Source of the DNA: Candidatus Njordarchaeota archaeon
GTDB taxonomy: Archaea; Thermoproteota; JANJXX01; Panguiarchaeales; Panguiarchaeaceae
Reading direction: 5' to 3'
DNA length: 6,134 nucleotides
Assembly: GCA_029855985.1 (NCBI GenBank)
Contig: JAGSHR010000096.1
Coordinates: 1 to 6,134, forward strand
Part shown: positions 1 to 5,953 of the stretch, in pieces
Position numbering within the stretch: the stretch's first letter is position 1
How the letters are laid out: each line of letters starts with the position of its first letter
Notes under the pieces: generated by a model
The model's database searches: none
What the model was told of the DNA's origin: nothing
What the model saw: only the letters and a program-made list of their open reading frames with translations
Translations under genes and position numbers: made by a program

Positions 1-10
1 AAATAATCCC

Positions 11-20
11 AGTATAACTA
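11..20 (+). promoter_or_regulatory. Putative TATA box of the Alba gene
   Basis: The sequence CAGTATAACTA lies about 50 bp upstream of the Alba start. Archaeal transcription usually begins about 26 bp after the TATA centre, which puts the start near base 41 and gives a short A-rich leader carrying the GGTGA ribosome site. The same CCAGTATAA core occurs upstream of the DtxR-family gene. This is read by eye and not tested. Confidence 0.4.
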
Positions 21-56
21 AAACAATAAAACCAGAACAACAAAAACATTTCGAAC

Positions 57-62
57 AGGTGA
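57..62 (+). promoter_or_regulatory. Shine-Dalgarno site deciding the Alba start
   Basis: AGGTGA matches the part of the archaeal 16S 3' tail that pairs with GGAGGTGAT. It directly abuts the ATG at 63 but sits 6 nt before the ATG at 69, which is the normal spacing. It therefore favours translation from 69 (MAEGE...) rather than from 63 (MIMAEGE...). Confidence 0.65.
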
Positions 63-68
63 ATGATA

Positions 69-380
69 ATGGCAGAAGGAGAGATCCCAACAATTTTCAT
101 TGGTAAAAAGCCCTTTATGAGATACATCATGGCCGCAATGGCAATAATTCTAAACGAAAAGCCAACAAAAATAAAAATCGTCGCAAGAGGTAGAGCTATC
201 AGCAGAGCTGTTGATCTAGCAGAAGTTCTAAGAACAAGGTACTTACCTGGTGTTATTGACGTAGAGGATATCAAGATCAGTACAGATGAGATCGAGAACC
301 AAGAAACTGGCAGAGTTGACAGGGTCAGTACAATTGAAATCGTAATGAGCCTAAAGAAACAACTACCAACAGGTCAATAA
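69..380 (+). CDS. albA: DNA/RNA-binding chromatin protein Alba
   Basis: This is a 103-residue Alba (Sac10b) protein, a small basic dimer that coats double-stranded DNA and also binds RNA as a main archaeal chromatin component. What is seen: IGKKP at residues 11-15, matching the Lys16-Lys17 pair of Sulfolobus Alba1; the RGRAISRAVDLAE block at 40-52; and the closing beta-strand VSTIEIV at 86-92, all in family order. Relative to Sulfolobus Alba1, helix 1 appears one residue longer. Tyr58 stands where Phe60 forms the dimer-dimer contact. A short tail, QLPTGQ, follows the usual end. From family knowledge, the first lysine pair may be acetylated. The start at 69 is chosen for the GGTGA spacing; ATG 63 would add two residues. 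The gene is monocistronic as far as visible and converges with the DtxR-type gene. The family call is secure. Confidence 0.96.
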   Translation: MAEGEIPTIFIGKKPFMRYIMAAMAIILNEKPTKIKIVARGRAISRAVDLAEVLRTRYLPGVIDVEDIKISTDEIENQETGRVDRVSTIEIVMSLKKQLPTGQ

Positions 381-390
381 GGGTTTATTA

Positions 391-433
391 GTAAGTGAGT
401 AAAATAACATCTCACATCTACTATTTCTTTTTT
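391..433 (+). terminator. Probable terminator of the Alba transcript
   Basis: GTGAG at 395-399 can pair with CTCAC at 411-415 across an 11-nt loop, with a further GTA/TAC pairing outside it (391-393 with 419-421). A T-rich run, TTTCTTTTTT, follows at 424-433. An outer GGGTT (381-385) and AACCC (434-438) also flank the structure. Archaeal termination mainly needs the T-run, so the hairpin may be incidental. On the opposite strand the hairpin has no T-run after it, so it is a poor terminator for the convergent gene. Confidence 0.5.
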
Positions 434-447
434 AACCCATAAATTGC

Positions 448-891
448 TTAGCATTTCCCTTCTTTAAGAAAGGTTTTGAATTCCCTTCCTATTTGTTTTC
501 CATAGCATTCATAGAGGAACTTCATGAATGCCTCTAGTTGTTTTATCACTTTTTTGTCTAACTCGTGTTCCATTTTACAGGCATTTTTTCTTGATACTTC
601 GGGGTCAATTTGCAAGAAGTCCGTTAGGAATCGCACGAGAATATCTTCTGTTTCATGTAGTTCTTTGGCCCGCTTAAAACCCTTCTCCGTTAAGTCAATG
701 TATTCTCTTTTTTGGTAATCTACATATCCTAGTTCAGATAGTCTATTCATTGCATCTGTGACTGTTGACATGGAAACATTCATGCGTTCAGCAACGTCCT
801 TTATTCTGACTACTTTTTTTCCTTCTTGGATCTTTATAGAATATATGGTTTCTAGATATTCTTCGAGTTTTCTAGTAAGTCTTCCCTTCAT
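448..891 (-). CDS. DtxR/MntR-family metal-dependent transcriptional regulator
   Basis: This is a 147-residue cytoplasmic repressor of the DtxR family, which binds Fe(II) or Mn(II) and then operator DNA at metal-uptake genes. Residues about 5-65 form the winged helix (recognition helix SMSTVTDAMNRLSELG at 40-55), and about 68-140 the dimerisation domain. It lacks the C-terminal SH3-like domain, so its architecture is MntR-like. Aligning by eye, CKMEH at 105-109 supplies the Cys, Glu and His of the DtxR primary site (Cys102, Glu105, His106). Glu11 and Glu14 fall at the Asp8 and Glu11 positions of MntR. The ancillary-site residues His79, Glu83 and His98 of DtxR are replaced by Glu82, Val86 and Arg101. 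The frame can be read from GTG at 900. I chose ATG at 891 because a TATA box at 917-922 predicts transcription starting near 893, giving a leaderless or nearly leaderless mRNA; GTGA also sits 5 nt before this ATG. The metal and the targets are not known. Confidence 0.9.
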   Translation of the reverse strand: MKGRLTRKLEEYLETIYSIKIQEGKKVVRIKDVAERMNVSMSTVTDAMNRLSELGYVDYQKREYIDLTEKGFKRAKELHETEDILVRFLTDFLQIDPEVSRKNACKMEHELDKKVIKQLEAFMKFLYECYGKQIGREFKTFLKEGKC

Positions 892-914
892 TTTAGTCAC
901 TTTCTGGAGAGCTT

Positions 915-925
915 ACTTTATACTG
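915..925 (-). promoter_or_regulatory. TATA box of the DtxR-family gene
   Basis: On the minus strand the sequence reads CAGTATAAAGT, with TATAAA at 922-917. Its centre is about 26 bp upstream of position 893, next to the ATG at 891. This suggests a leaderless transcript and argues against the GTG start at 900. Upstream (about 925-1010) lie A-rich tracts and two TTTTTAA copies (981-994), which are low-complexity. I see no convincing DtxR-type palindromic operator, so autoregulation cannot be read from the sequence. Confidence 0.5.
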
Positions 926-1023
926 GTTTTTTGCTACAGTGGTTTTTTTCAAATAGTTTTGAACGATATTCTCCAATTAATTTTTAATTTTTAAATCTGA
1001 ATTAAAGGTATTCGTTGTTAAGC

Positions 1024-1046
1024 AAAAATGGATGTGTAAAATTATT
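1024..1046 (-). terminator. Weak T-run terminator after the DUF1614 gene
   Basis: On the minus strand, downstream of the DUF1614 stop, runs of TTTT (about 1043-1040) and TTTTT (1028-1024) occur. No stem is visible. Together with the separate TATA box of the next minus-strand gene, they suggest the two genes are not one operon. The signal is weak. Confidence 0.25.
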
Positions 1047-1059
1047 GTTAATTTAGGTT

Positions 1060-1080
1060 TTTATATCAGATTTATATCAG
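1060..1080 (+). repeat. Two tandem 10-bp copies at the end of the DUF1614 gene
   Basis: TTTATATCAG occurs at 1060-1069 and again at 1071-1080, one base apart. The right copy contains the TAA stop and last codons of the minus-strand DUF1614 gene, and the left copy lies just beyond the stop. The repeat is exact. It could be a small duplication that moved the stop codon, or chance in AT-rich DNA. Confidence 0.6.
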
Positions 1081-1794
1081 AAACAAAATACTTAGAATCC
1101 CTGTAAGAAAGATTCCATCAAATGTGCCTGCTCCTCCAATGCTAGCAATTGGCGCCCCTAACTCAGGTATCTTGTGGAGGTTCATTAAATCAGCCCCGAT
1201 TAGGGCTCCGAGTGTCCCTATAGAGTATGCAAAAGCGAAAAACACCTCTGGTGGTAGAGTGGGAGGTAGGAGAAATATTGTAATCATAGCCGTGAAGAGA
1301 GGTGGGACGATTGCGGGTGTAGCGATTCCGACTCCTTTTATAGGTCTTGACACTGAGTGGATTAATAGGGAATTGATTACTAGTGCAATAAGGATTGTTA
1401 GGAGCATTGAGGTACCATATACATCTATAAGCTTGTATATTATGTATAAGGAGAGGGAAACAGGAATTATGCATCCACCAAGATTAACTGCTATTATGGT
1501 TTTTGCTTCTCTTACTTCAATTTCTGGAACGATCCATGGAACTCCCATAAACATTACTATTCGCTCTGCTACGATGGGGTGTTCTCTTCTCATTGTGAAT
1601 ACGGGAATGTTAACTATGCTTCCAATGATTGAGAGTATAAAGACGAGTTCTATCACGTAGAAAGGTATGTCTAAGATCGATGAGAAAACATATTTTAGGA
1701 GGGGTATGACGGTTATAAAGAGTAACATTGTGTATAACATGAAGAACGTGTTTGTTAATGGTACATAATTAATGCTTAGTTTTCTTTTAGACAA
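1072..1794 (-). CDS. DUF1614-family integral membrane protein, function unknown
   Basis: This 240-residue protein has about seven hydrophobic segments (roughly 15-37, 45-66, 98-122, 128-147, 158-178, 184-205, 220-240). The C-terminal half carries the pattern I recognise as DUF1614 (PF07758): GGCIIPVSLS (107-116), TPAIVPP (159-165), LGALIGADLMNL (195-206) and GGAGTFDGIFLTG (220-232). The family has no established biochemical role that I know of. The sequence shows two acidic residues, Asp202 and Asp226, in glycine-rich contexts within or beside predicted membrane helices, and a PxxPP segment between helices. The start is TTG at 1794, supported by GGGGGA 7 nt before it; the next in-frame ATG would begin inside the first helix. 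The gene is divergent from the MFS transporter and lies upstream of the DtxR-type gene on the same strand, with about 180 bp and its own promoter between them. Confidence 0.88.
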   Translation of the reverse strand: MSKRKLSINYVPLTNTFFMLYTMLLFITVIPLLKYVFSSILDIPFYVIELVFILSIIGSIVNIPVFTMRREHPIVAERIVMFMGVPWIVPEIEVREAKTIIAVNLGGCIIPVSLSLYIIYKLIDVYGTSMLLTILIALVINSLLIHSVSRPIKGVGIATPAIVPPLFTAMITIFLLPPTLPPEVFFAFAYSIGTLGALIGADLMNLHKIPELGAPIASIGGAGTFDGIFLTGILSILFLI

Positions 1795-1800
1795 TATTAA

Positions 1801-1806
1801 TCCCCC
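1801..1806 (-). promoter_or_regulatory. Shine-Dalgarno site supporting a TTG start for DUF1614
   Basis: On the minus strand GGGGGA (1806-1801, with the last G at 1802) precedes TTG at 1794-1792 by a normal distance. GGGGG can pair with the CCUCC anti-SD using one G-U pair. Upstream in-frame codons offer no better start, so TTG is accepted. An ATG at 1808-1806 is out of frame and stops after three codons. Confidence 0.55.
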
Positions 1807-1877
1807 ATGCTTATCACTCTATTATTTGGCTTTTTTCTTATTTCAAATTGCTATTTTTGTGCTTGGTGCATAATAAT

Positions 1878-1893
1878 TATAAATGTATAAATG
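1878..1893 (+). promoter_or_regulatory. Tandem TATA boxes in the DUF1614-MFS divergent region
   Basis: TATAAATG is repeated exactly, back to back, at 1878-1885 and 1886-1893. Read on the plus strand, each copy could serve as a TATA box, placing transcription starts near 1907 and 1915 and giving the MFS gene a leader of about 80-90 nt. The minus-strand reading, TTTATAATTAT, could equally serve the DUF1614 gene with a leader of about 60 nt. Which direction is used cannot be decided by eye. Confidence 0.4.
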
Positions 1894-1984
1894 AAATAAA
1901 ATAACTAAAGTGTGGGATGCATAGAGCAGAGTACTGTAATAGGTTTGAATGGTTGATTGGTATCAGATTTTTATTTGTTCATGT

Positions 1985-1989
1985 GGGGG
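1985..1989 (+). promoter_or_regulatory. Shine-Dalgarno site deciding the MFS start
   Basis: GGGGG ends 6 nt before the in-frame ATG at 1996. Longer readings begin at TTG 1957 or ATG 1981 and have poorer upstream sites. The same five-G motif at similar spacing precedes the DUF1614 and OPT genes, which strengthens the choice of 1996. Confidence 0.55.
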
Positions 1990-1995
1990 TTATGG

Positions 1996-3384
1996 ATGGG
2001 ACTAAATTCTAAAAGCGTTTCTCTAGCGTTACTTAGTCTTTATTCTTTCCTTATAAGTATCAACATTTATATTGTTCCACCAAACTACGACTTAATTAAG
2101 CTTGAGATGAATTTAACGGATTTTCAAGTTTCAATTATAAATGGCCTTTTCTATTTGGCCATAGGGGTATCAGCTTTAAACTGGGCTTATGTAACGGATA
2201 GTTTAAGGCTCAGTAGGAAGAAAATCTTAGTGTTAACCACGGGAACTGCGAGTTTACTAAACTACCTGGCTAGTTTAAGCACAAGTTTTTATCTTTTACT
2301 GGTATTCTATATGCTAACTGGTTTATTGTTGGGCTCCTCGTACTCAATTGTTTTTGCTATGATTTCTGATAATTTTAGTGTCCAAGGTCGATTATCAGCG
2401 TTGGCAATTTGGAACTTGATGCAAGGTTTAGGCGCATCCACAGGCTTTGCTTTAAGTTTTATTGTTGGTGGACTATATGGTTGGCGTGTGGCATTTTTGA
2501 TTGGAAGCATTGCAATATTGTTGTCTATTATTTTATTGGGTTTCATCAAAGAGCCAAGAAGAGGGGAGTCTGAGCACTATATTAAGAAGTTATATGAACA
2601 CGGTCTCGATTATGACTATAGGTTAACTTACTCTGGTTTGTTTAGGTCTTTTTCTAGGAAGACTAATCGCTATCTGTTTCTTGAGTATTTGTCCATTAGC
2701 GTTGGATGGGGTGCTTACTCGGCTTGGGGATTGCACTATATCAGAAGTGTAATGAACATAACGAAGTTGGAAGCGGGGCTTATACTGGGTGTTATTGGTA
2801 TTGGTGGAGCGCTCCATGTTCTTGTAGCTAACTATCTTCAAAGGTTTCAAAAGAGTAAACTCAGTCGAAAATTACTTTACGCATCAGTTTTCTCAATAAT
2901 TGAAGGTACAGCCTACATTGTCTTTTTCTCAGTGATACCGAGCATTAAACTCATTAGTGATCCCTCATCCCTAACAAATCAAATTATGGTGGTCATAAAC
3001 GGTTTGGTGGAAAATAAAACGTTTTTGGGTGTTGTATTGTTAGCGGCGTTTGGAAACATGCTTGGAACAACGGAAAAGCCCATAAATACTTCAACAATCT
3101 CTGAAGTAAATCTTCCAGAGGAGAAGGCATCTATACTGGGTTACATGTTAATTTTTGAGTTATTGGGAAAGTTTATAGGCTCAATGTTAACGGGCGGGAT
3201 TTCAACTCTATACGGTAGTTTATATTGGGGCCTCCTGGGAAGTTTGTCTTTTTACTATGTGGGTAGCTTAGCTTGGGTTTTAGCGAGGAGAAGTTACCTG
3301 AAAGACCGTGAACAAATGGTTTTACAACTTAAGGAAAGGTACGATAGGATAGCAGAGAAATTGACAAAAAGTGATCATGGTTAA
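1996..3384 (+). CDS. Major facilitator superfamily (MFS) transporter
   Basis: This 462-residue secondary transporter of the cytoplasmic membrane has the usual MFS layout of 6+6 hydrophobic helices. A charged central cytoplasmic loop lies at about 185-227, after the sixth helix. A degenerate motif A sits in the loop after helix 2 (AYVTDSLRLSRKK, 64-76; Asp68 and basic 74-76). GLYGWRVAFLIG at 159-170 is the typical helix 5/6 junction. SDNF at 124-127 and SEVNLPEEKAS at 369-379 are equivalent positions in the two halves. A polar loop of about 25-30 residues (315-342) is on the outer face. The C-terminus (about 429-462) is a charged, probably helical cytoplasmic tail. From family knowledge it moves a small solute by proton coupling or facilitated diffusion. 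No residue pattern lets me name the substrate or direction. ATG 1996 is preferred over TTG 1957 because of the GGGGG site, and it leaves a short N-terminus before helix 1. Next on the strand is the methyltransferase, 97 bp away. Confidence 0.9.
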   Translation: MGLNSKSVSLALLSLYSFLISINIYIVPPNYDLIKLEMNLTDFQVSIINGLFYLAIGVSALNWAYVTDSLRLSRKKILVLTTGTASLLNYLASLSTSFYLLLVFYMLTGLLLGSSYSIVFAMISDNFSVQGRLSALAIWNLMQGLGASTGFALSFIVGGLYGWRVAFLIGSIAILLSIILLGFIKEPRRGESEHYIKKLYEHGLDYDYRLTYSGLFRSFSRKTNRYLFLEYLSISVGWGAYSAWGLHYIRSVMNITKLEAGLILGVIGIGGALHVLVANYLQRFQKSKLSRKLLYASVFSIIEGTAYIVFFSVIPSIKLISDPSSLTNQIMVVINGLVENKTFLGVVLLAAFGNMLGTTEKPINTSTISEVNLPEEKASILGYMLIFELLGKFIGSMLTGGISTLYGSLYWGLLGSLSFYYVGSLAWVLARRSYLKDREQMVLQLKERYDRIAEKLTKSDHG

Positions 3385-3412
3385 CAAAAATAAAAAAGAT
3401 TGGATTAGAACA

Positions 3413-3430
3413 CTGGTCTATTTTTTTATT
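3413..3430 (+). terminator. T-run terminator after the MFS gene
   Basis: Seven consecutive T residues at 3421-3427, inside a T-rich stretch, follow the MFS stop by about 36 bp. Only a weak three-pair stem precedes it, which is acceptable because archaeal termination depends mainly on the T-run. It suggests that much or all of the methyltransferase transcription starts separately. Confidence 0.45.
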
Positions 3431-3438
3431 ATTAAAAA
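3428..3438 (+). promoter_or_regulatory. Possible TATA box of the methyltransferase gene
   Basis: ATTATTAAAAA is centred near 3433. It predicts transcription from about 3459, leaving a short leader with an AGGGA ribosome site. It lies directly after the T-run of the MFS gene, so an AT-rich coincidence is possible. Confidence 0.3.
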
Positions 3439-3470
3439 GATCCAAGTAAAAGTAGGCATAAAATGTGATT

Positions 3471-3475
3471 AGGGA
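3471..3475 (+). promoter_or_regulatory. Shine-Dalgarno site for the methyltransferase
   Basis: AGGGA ends 6 nt before ATG 3482 and directly abuts the in-frame TTG at 3476. The spacing favours ATG 3482. The match is only moderate. Confidence 0.4.
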
Positions 3476-3481
3476 TTGACA

Positions 3482-4012
3482 ATGTTGGAGGATTGGCGGG
3501 GAATATTAATAAATAGATTTTACAGCAAGTTAAAAGAGGGGACAAAAGTTCTAGATTTGGGTACTGGTTTTTTATCAAACTTGGAAATACTAGTGGACAC
3601 AGTTATTTTTAAGGCAACAGTTTGGACAGTTGATATCAACAAAGAGCCTCTCAACAAAGCAATTAAGAACTACGCGAAGTATGTGAAACTAGGGCGATTA
3701 AAACCTGTTCAAGCAAGCGCTGAGGAACTACCGTTTGAGGACAATTTCTTTGACCTAGTGGTGTCCACTCTTTTAATGCACCACATAGAGAATATACCGA
3801 AGGCTCTACGTGAAATGTACCGTGTGCTCAAAGAGGGAGGCACATTGATAATAGTTGATTGGGATGTCAGCGGACAAGTTTTTACTCCTCACTCAAAGGA
3901 GCAATTAGAGGCGTCCAAAAAAGAAGTTTTAAGCTACATAGGTAAGCTTGGGTTAAAGGAATATGATGTCGAGGAACATGGCGAATGGTACATGGTTTAC
4001 GGAAAAAAATAG
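3482..4012 (+). CDS. Class I SAM-dependent methyltransferase (Methyltransf_11 type)
   Basis: This 176-residue cytosolic protein has a Rossmann methyltransferase core. Motif I is VLDLGTG (23-29), the glycine loop that holds S-adenosylmethionine. Asp51 in WTVDIN is the acidic residue expected to bind the ribose. ASAEELPFEDNFFDLVVS (78-95) holds the post-II and motif IV region, followed by LLMHHIEN (97-104) and REMYRVLKEGGTLIIVDW (110-127), which matches the UbiE/COQ5-like motif. The protein is compact: the N-terminal extension is short and the C-terminal substrate cap is small, ending in YMVYGKK. The substrate cannot be read; small molecules are most usual for this subfamily. TTG 3476 would add two residues. 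The gene follows the MFS transporter on the same strand, with a probable terminator between. It converges on the OPT gene with 17 bp between stop codons. Confidence 0.9.
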   Translation: MLEDWRGILINRFYSKLKEGTKVLDLGTGFLSNLEILVDTVIFKATVWTVDINKEPLNKAIKNYAKYVKLGRLKPVQASAEELPFEDNFFDLVVSTLLMHHIENIPKALREMYRVLKEGGTLIIVDWDVSGQVFTPHSKEQLEASKKEVLSYIGKLGLKEYDVEEHGEWYMVYGKK

Positions 4013-4024
4013 GTAGATAAAATT
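4003..4024 (-). terminator. Possible OPT terminator inside the methyltransferase 3' end
   Basis: On the minus strand, past the OPT stop, come TTTT (about 4024-4021 region) and then seven T residues (4009-4003). The T7 is the complement of the AAA-rich last lysine codons of the methyltransferase. If used, the OPT mRNA would end inside the opposing gene, so the two transcripts overlap at their 3' ends. Confidence 0.35.
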
Positions 4025-4029
4025 GTAAT

Positions 4030-5946
4030 CTATTCTTTAGTTCTACTAAAGGCTATATACAATAGCAATGCTATTATTAGGGCAAATATATAGAAGGTGA
4101 AAAACGCTATATTGCTTAGAATCCATACTAGATAACCAAAAGCAACTATGACCACAGCTATGATAATTCTCGTGTTTCTTTCAATGCGGTGCTTTAATGC
4201 GGAAAAGTATATTAACCACATACTGAGGAGTACGGTGCCCAGCGTAAACTGGTAAACGCTTACCCCATATAACGTGAACAAGGGAGTCAAGTAGAATATG
4301 AATCCTTCTCCAGCCATAATGCCAGCAGCACCAATTATACCTAATTCCTTGTAATCTGGTTTTTTCTTTTCTACGATACTTCTGATAACTGCCCCAACGA
4401 AGAAAGGTATGGCTAAAAGCCACCCTAGGAAGAACCCTATACCCAGAGTCATGCCATTAAGTAAAGTCGGTTTGCCCTTCCACATAATTGATAACCTATT
4501 CAATAACTCAATCAACACACCAAGTAGAAAACCGATAAAGAAAACCATGGGGAATTTCAGTCCACTTAAAGCACCAGCAACAACCCTTGATTGAACCGCC
4601 GTGAAAACCTCAAAGAAGTTATTCTTATTGAGGTTATACATGAACATAAAAGCTAGAGGTGCAGTAATTCCACCAAAAATAACCGCCGTTAAATCAGCTT
4701 TAACTATATCTATAGGCTTAGTGTTTAAAACCTGGGCCCCCTTAAAGTCGTGGCCAATGTCCCCCGCAACTGCAGCGGCTATTGCTACGAAGCTAGTAAC
4801 CAAAATTGATTCATACAAACTATTCGCGAGCCCTATCGATGTTGAGAAAACCAGTGCGAGTAATCCCACGAACAAACCAAATTGCTCTAGTGGATCAATG
4901 TTTGTTTCTCCAGTCATTTTGCCAGCTACAATCGCCATAAACCATGCGCCCACAACAGCTATAATTGCATTAATTGGGTGTAATCCGATGGCAGAAAGAG
5001 CAATAATGGAGATAACAGTTACGGGGATCTGTAGCTTCATATACCATGGTTCGTCCCCGCTAATCTTCATGAAGGGTTCAAAGACCTTTTTGGCACCAGG
5101 TAAAGCATAAAACACTAGAAACGCAAAACCAGACCCAAGCACCAACCCAATCCCAAATTCTTGTACCAGCCCAATATATTGGGAATATATGCTGTCTATG
5201 CTTCCAGTAAATCCATATGGATTAGCAGCAGTTATTAATGGTAGTATAATGGCCCAACCGAACAGAGCCCCTAAAACCCATGATATAACGGCCCCTGTTA
5301 AACCTAAAATGTAACCTGAACCAAACGCTAACATCATTGGATAAATAGAGAACGAGAAAATTAAACCGCCTACAATAATGGATGTTTTAAGTATTGGTGG
5401 CAACTGCAGAGAGCTCAACAAGGCGTATATTGTTGCTATTAATGCAGCGTTTAGTAAAACAAGGCCTTTAATACCCTTTTCATCTCCAGCCTTAATAACC
5501 TCCGCTCCTGCGAGTCCACTGGGATAAGGTAGATTTTCTTCATCGATTAGTACTCGTCTTATAGGCATTGAAAGCACAATACCGAGTAGGCCTCCTAGAA
5601 CAGAGATTGTTACTAGTTCAATTAAACTAGGTATAGGTAAATTATGCCCCATCTGGTTTAAGAATATAATTGCGGGTATAACGAAAACTATCCCCGCAGC
5701 GATAAGTCCTCCTATTGTTCCTCCTGCTTGGGCGACATTTACTTCATGTATCGTTGCCTTTTCTCTTTTTATTATTTTTAGTATTGCCATTGAAACGACT
5801 ACGGAGAATACAATTGGCCACGGTAACGCTGATATTTTAAGTGCAATGTATGTGCTTATAAGCGCTAGGAATACGGAGAGTAAAATGGTTATTGTTACAG
5901 CAGATAATGTAAATCCAGATTCGCCTTTCTCCTCGGGATTTTGCAT
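4030..5946 (-). CDS. OPT-family (oligopeptide / metal-chelate) membrane transporter
   Basis: This 638-residue polytopic protein has about 15-17 hydrophobic segments, matching the OPT superfamily (PF03169) in length and motif order. Seen: AQAGGTIGGLIAAG (72-85); MPIRRVLIDEENLPYPSG (127-144) with AGAEVIKAG following (146-154), the most recognisable OPT block; a GSGYILGLTGAVISW helix (209-223); TGETNIDP (345-352); GDIGHDFKGAQVLNTKP (395-411); and a C-terminal GMTLGIGFFLGWLLAIPFFVGAVIR (498-522) with GIMAGEGF (542-549). From family knowledge, members import peptides in fungi and metal-nicotianamine-type chelates in plants (YSL branch), coupled to protons. Prokaryotic substrates are mostly unproven. 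Start ATG 5946 is supported by GGGGGA upstream. The N-terminus (1-12) is short and cytoplasmic, without a signal peptide. The nearby DtxR-family regulator suggests, but does not show, a metal link. Confidence 0.93.
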   Translation of the reverse strand: MQNPEEKGESGFTLSAVTITILLSVFLALISTYIALKISALPWPIVFSVVVSMAILKIIKREKATIHEVNVAQAGGTIGGLIAAGIVFVIPAIIFLNQMGHNLPIPSLIELVTISVLGGLLGIVLSMPIRRVLIDEENLPYPSGLAGAEVIKAGDEKGIKGLVLLNAALIATIYALLSSLQLPPILKTSIIVGGLIFSFSIYPMMLAFGSGYILGLTGAVISWVLGALFGWAIILPLITAANPYGFTGSIDSIYSQYIGLVQEFGIGLVLGSGFAFLVFYALPGAKKVFEPFMKISGDEPWYMKLQIPVTVISIIALSAIGLHPINAIIAVVGAWFMAIVAGKMTGETNIDPLEQFGLFVGLLALVFSTSIGLANSLYESILVTSFVAIAAAVAGDIGHDFKGAQVLNTKPIDIVKADLTAVIFGGITAPLAFMFMYNLNKNNFFEVFTAVQSRVVAGALSGLKFPMVFFIGFLLGVLIELLNRLSIMWKGKPTLLNGMTLGIGFFLGWLLAIPFFVGAVIRSIVEKKKPDYKELGIIGAAGIMAGEGFIFYLTPLFTLYGVSVYQFTLGTVLLSMWLIYFSALKHRIERNTRIIIAVVIVAFGYLVWILSNIAFFTFYIFALIIALLLYIAFSRTKE

Positions 5947-5953
5947 TAAGATG

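Noticed and set aside
758..994. 78-codon plus-strand frame running from the DtxR gene into the intergenic region
   Set aside because: Most of it is antisense to the winged-helix coding sequence; the rest is low-complexity AT-rich DNA with no start signal.
973..1008. Inverted repeat upstream of the DtxR gene as a self-operator
   Set aside because: The arms match only in AT tracts, and the symmetry is imperfect and about 50 bp or more from the TATA box.
1124..1660. 178-codon open frame on the plus strand
   Set aside because: It lies antisense to the well-supported DUF1614 gene, lacks a ribosome site, and its translation shows no recognisable domain.
1957..1995. Longer MFS N-terminus from TTG 1957
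   Set aside because: The upstream site GGTTGA directly abuts this TTG, whereas GGGGG is well placed before ATG 1996.
1917..2012. 31-codon frame annotated as a gene
   Set aside because: It is kept only as a leader-peptide hypothesis. The length is within chance expectation and the peptide shows no known features.
4601..5110. 169-codon open frame on the plus strand
   Set aside because: It is fully antisense to conserved OPT motifs and is explained as a shadow of that gene.
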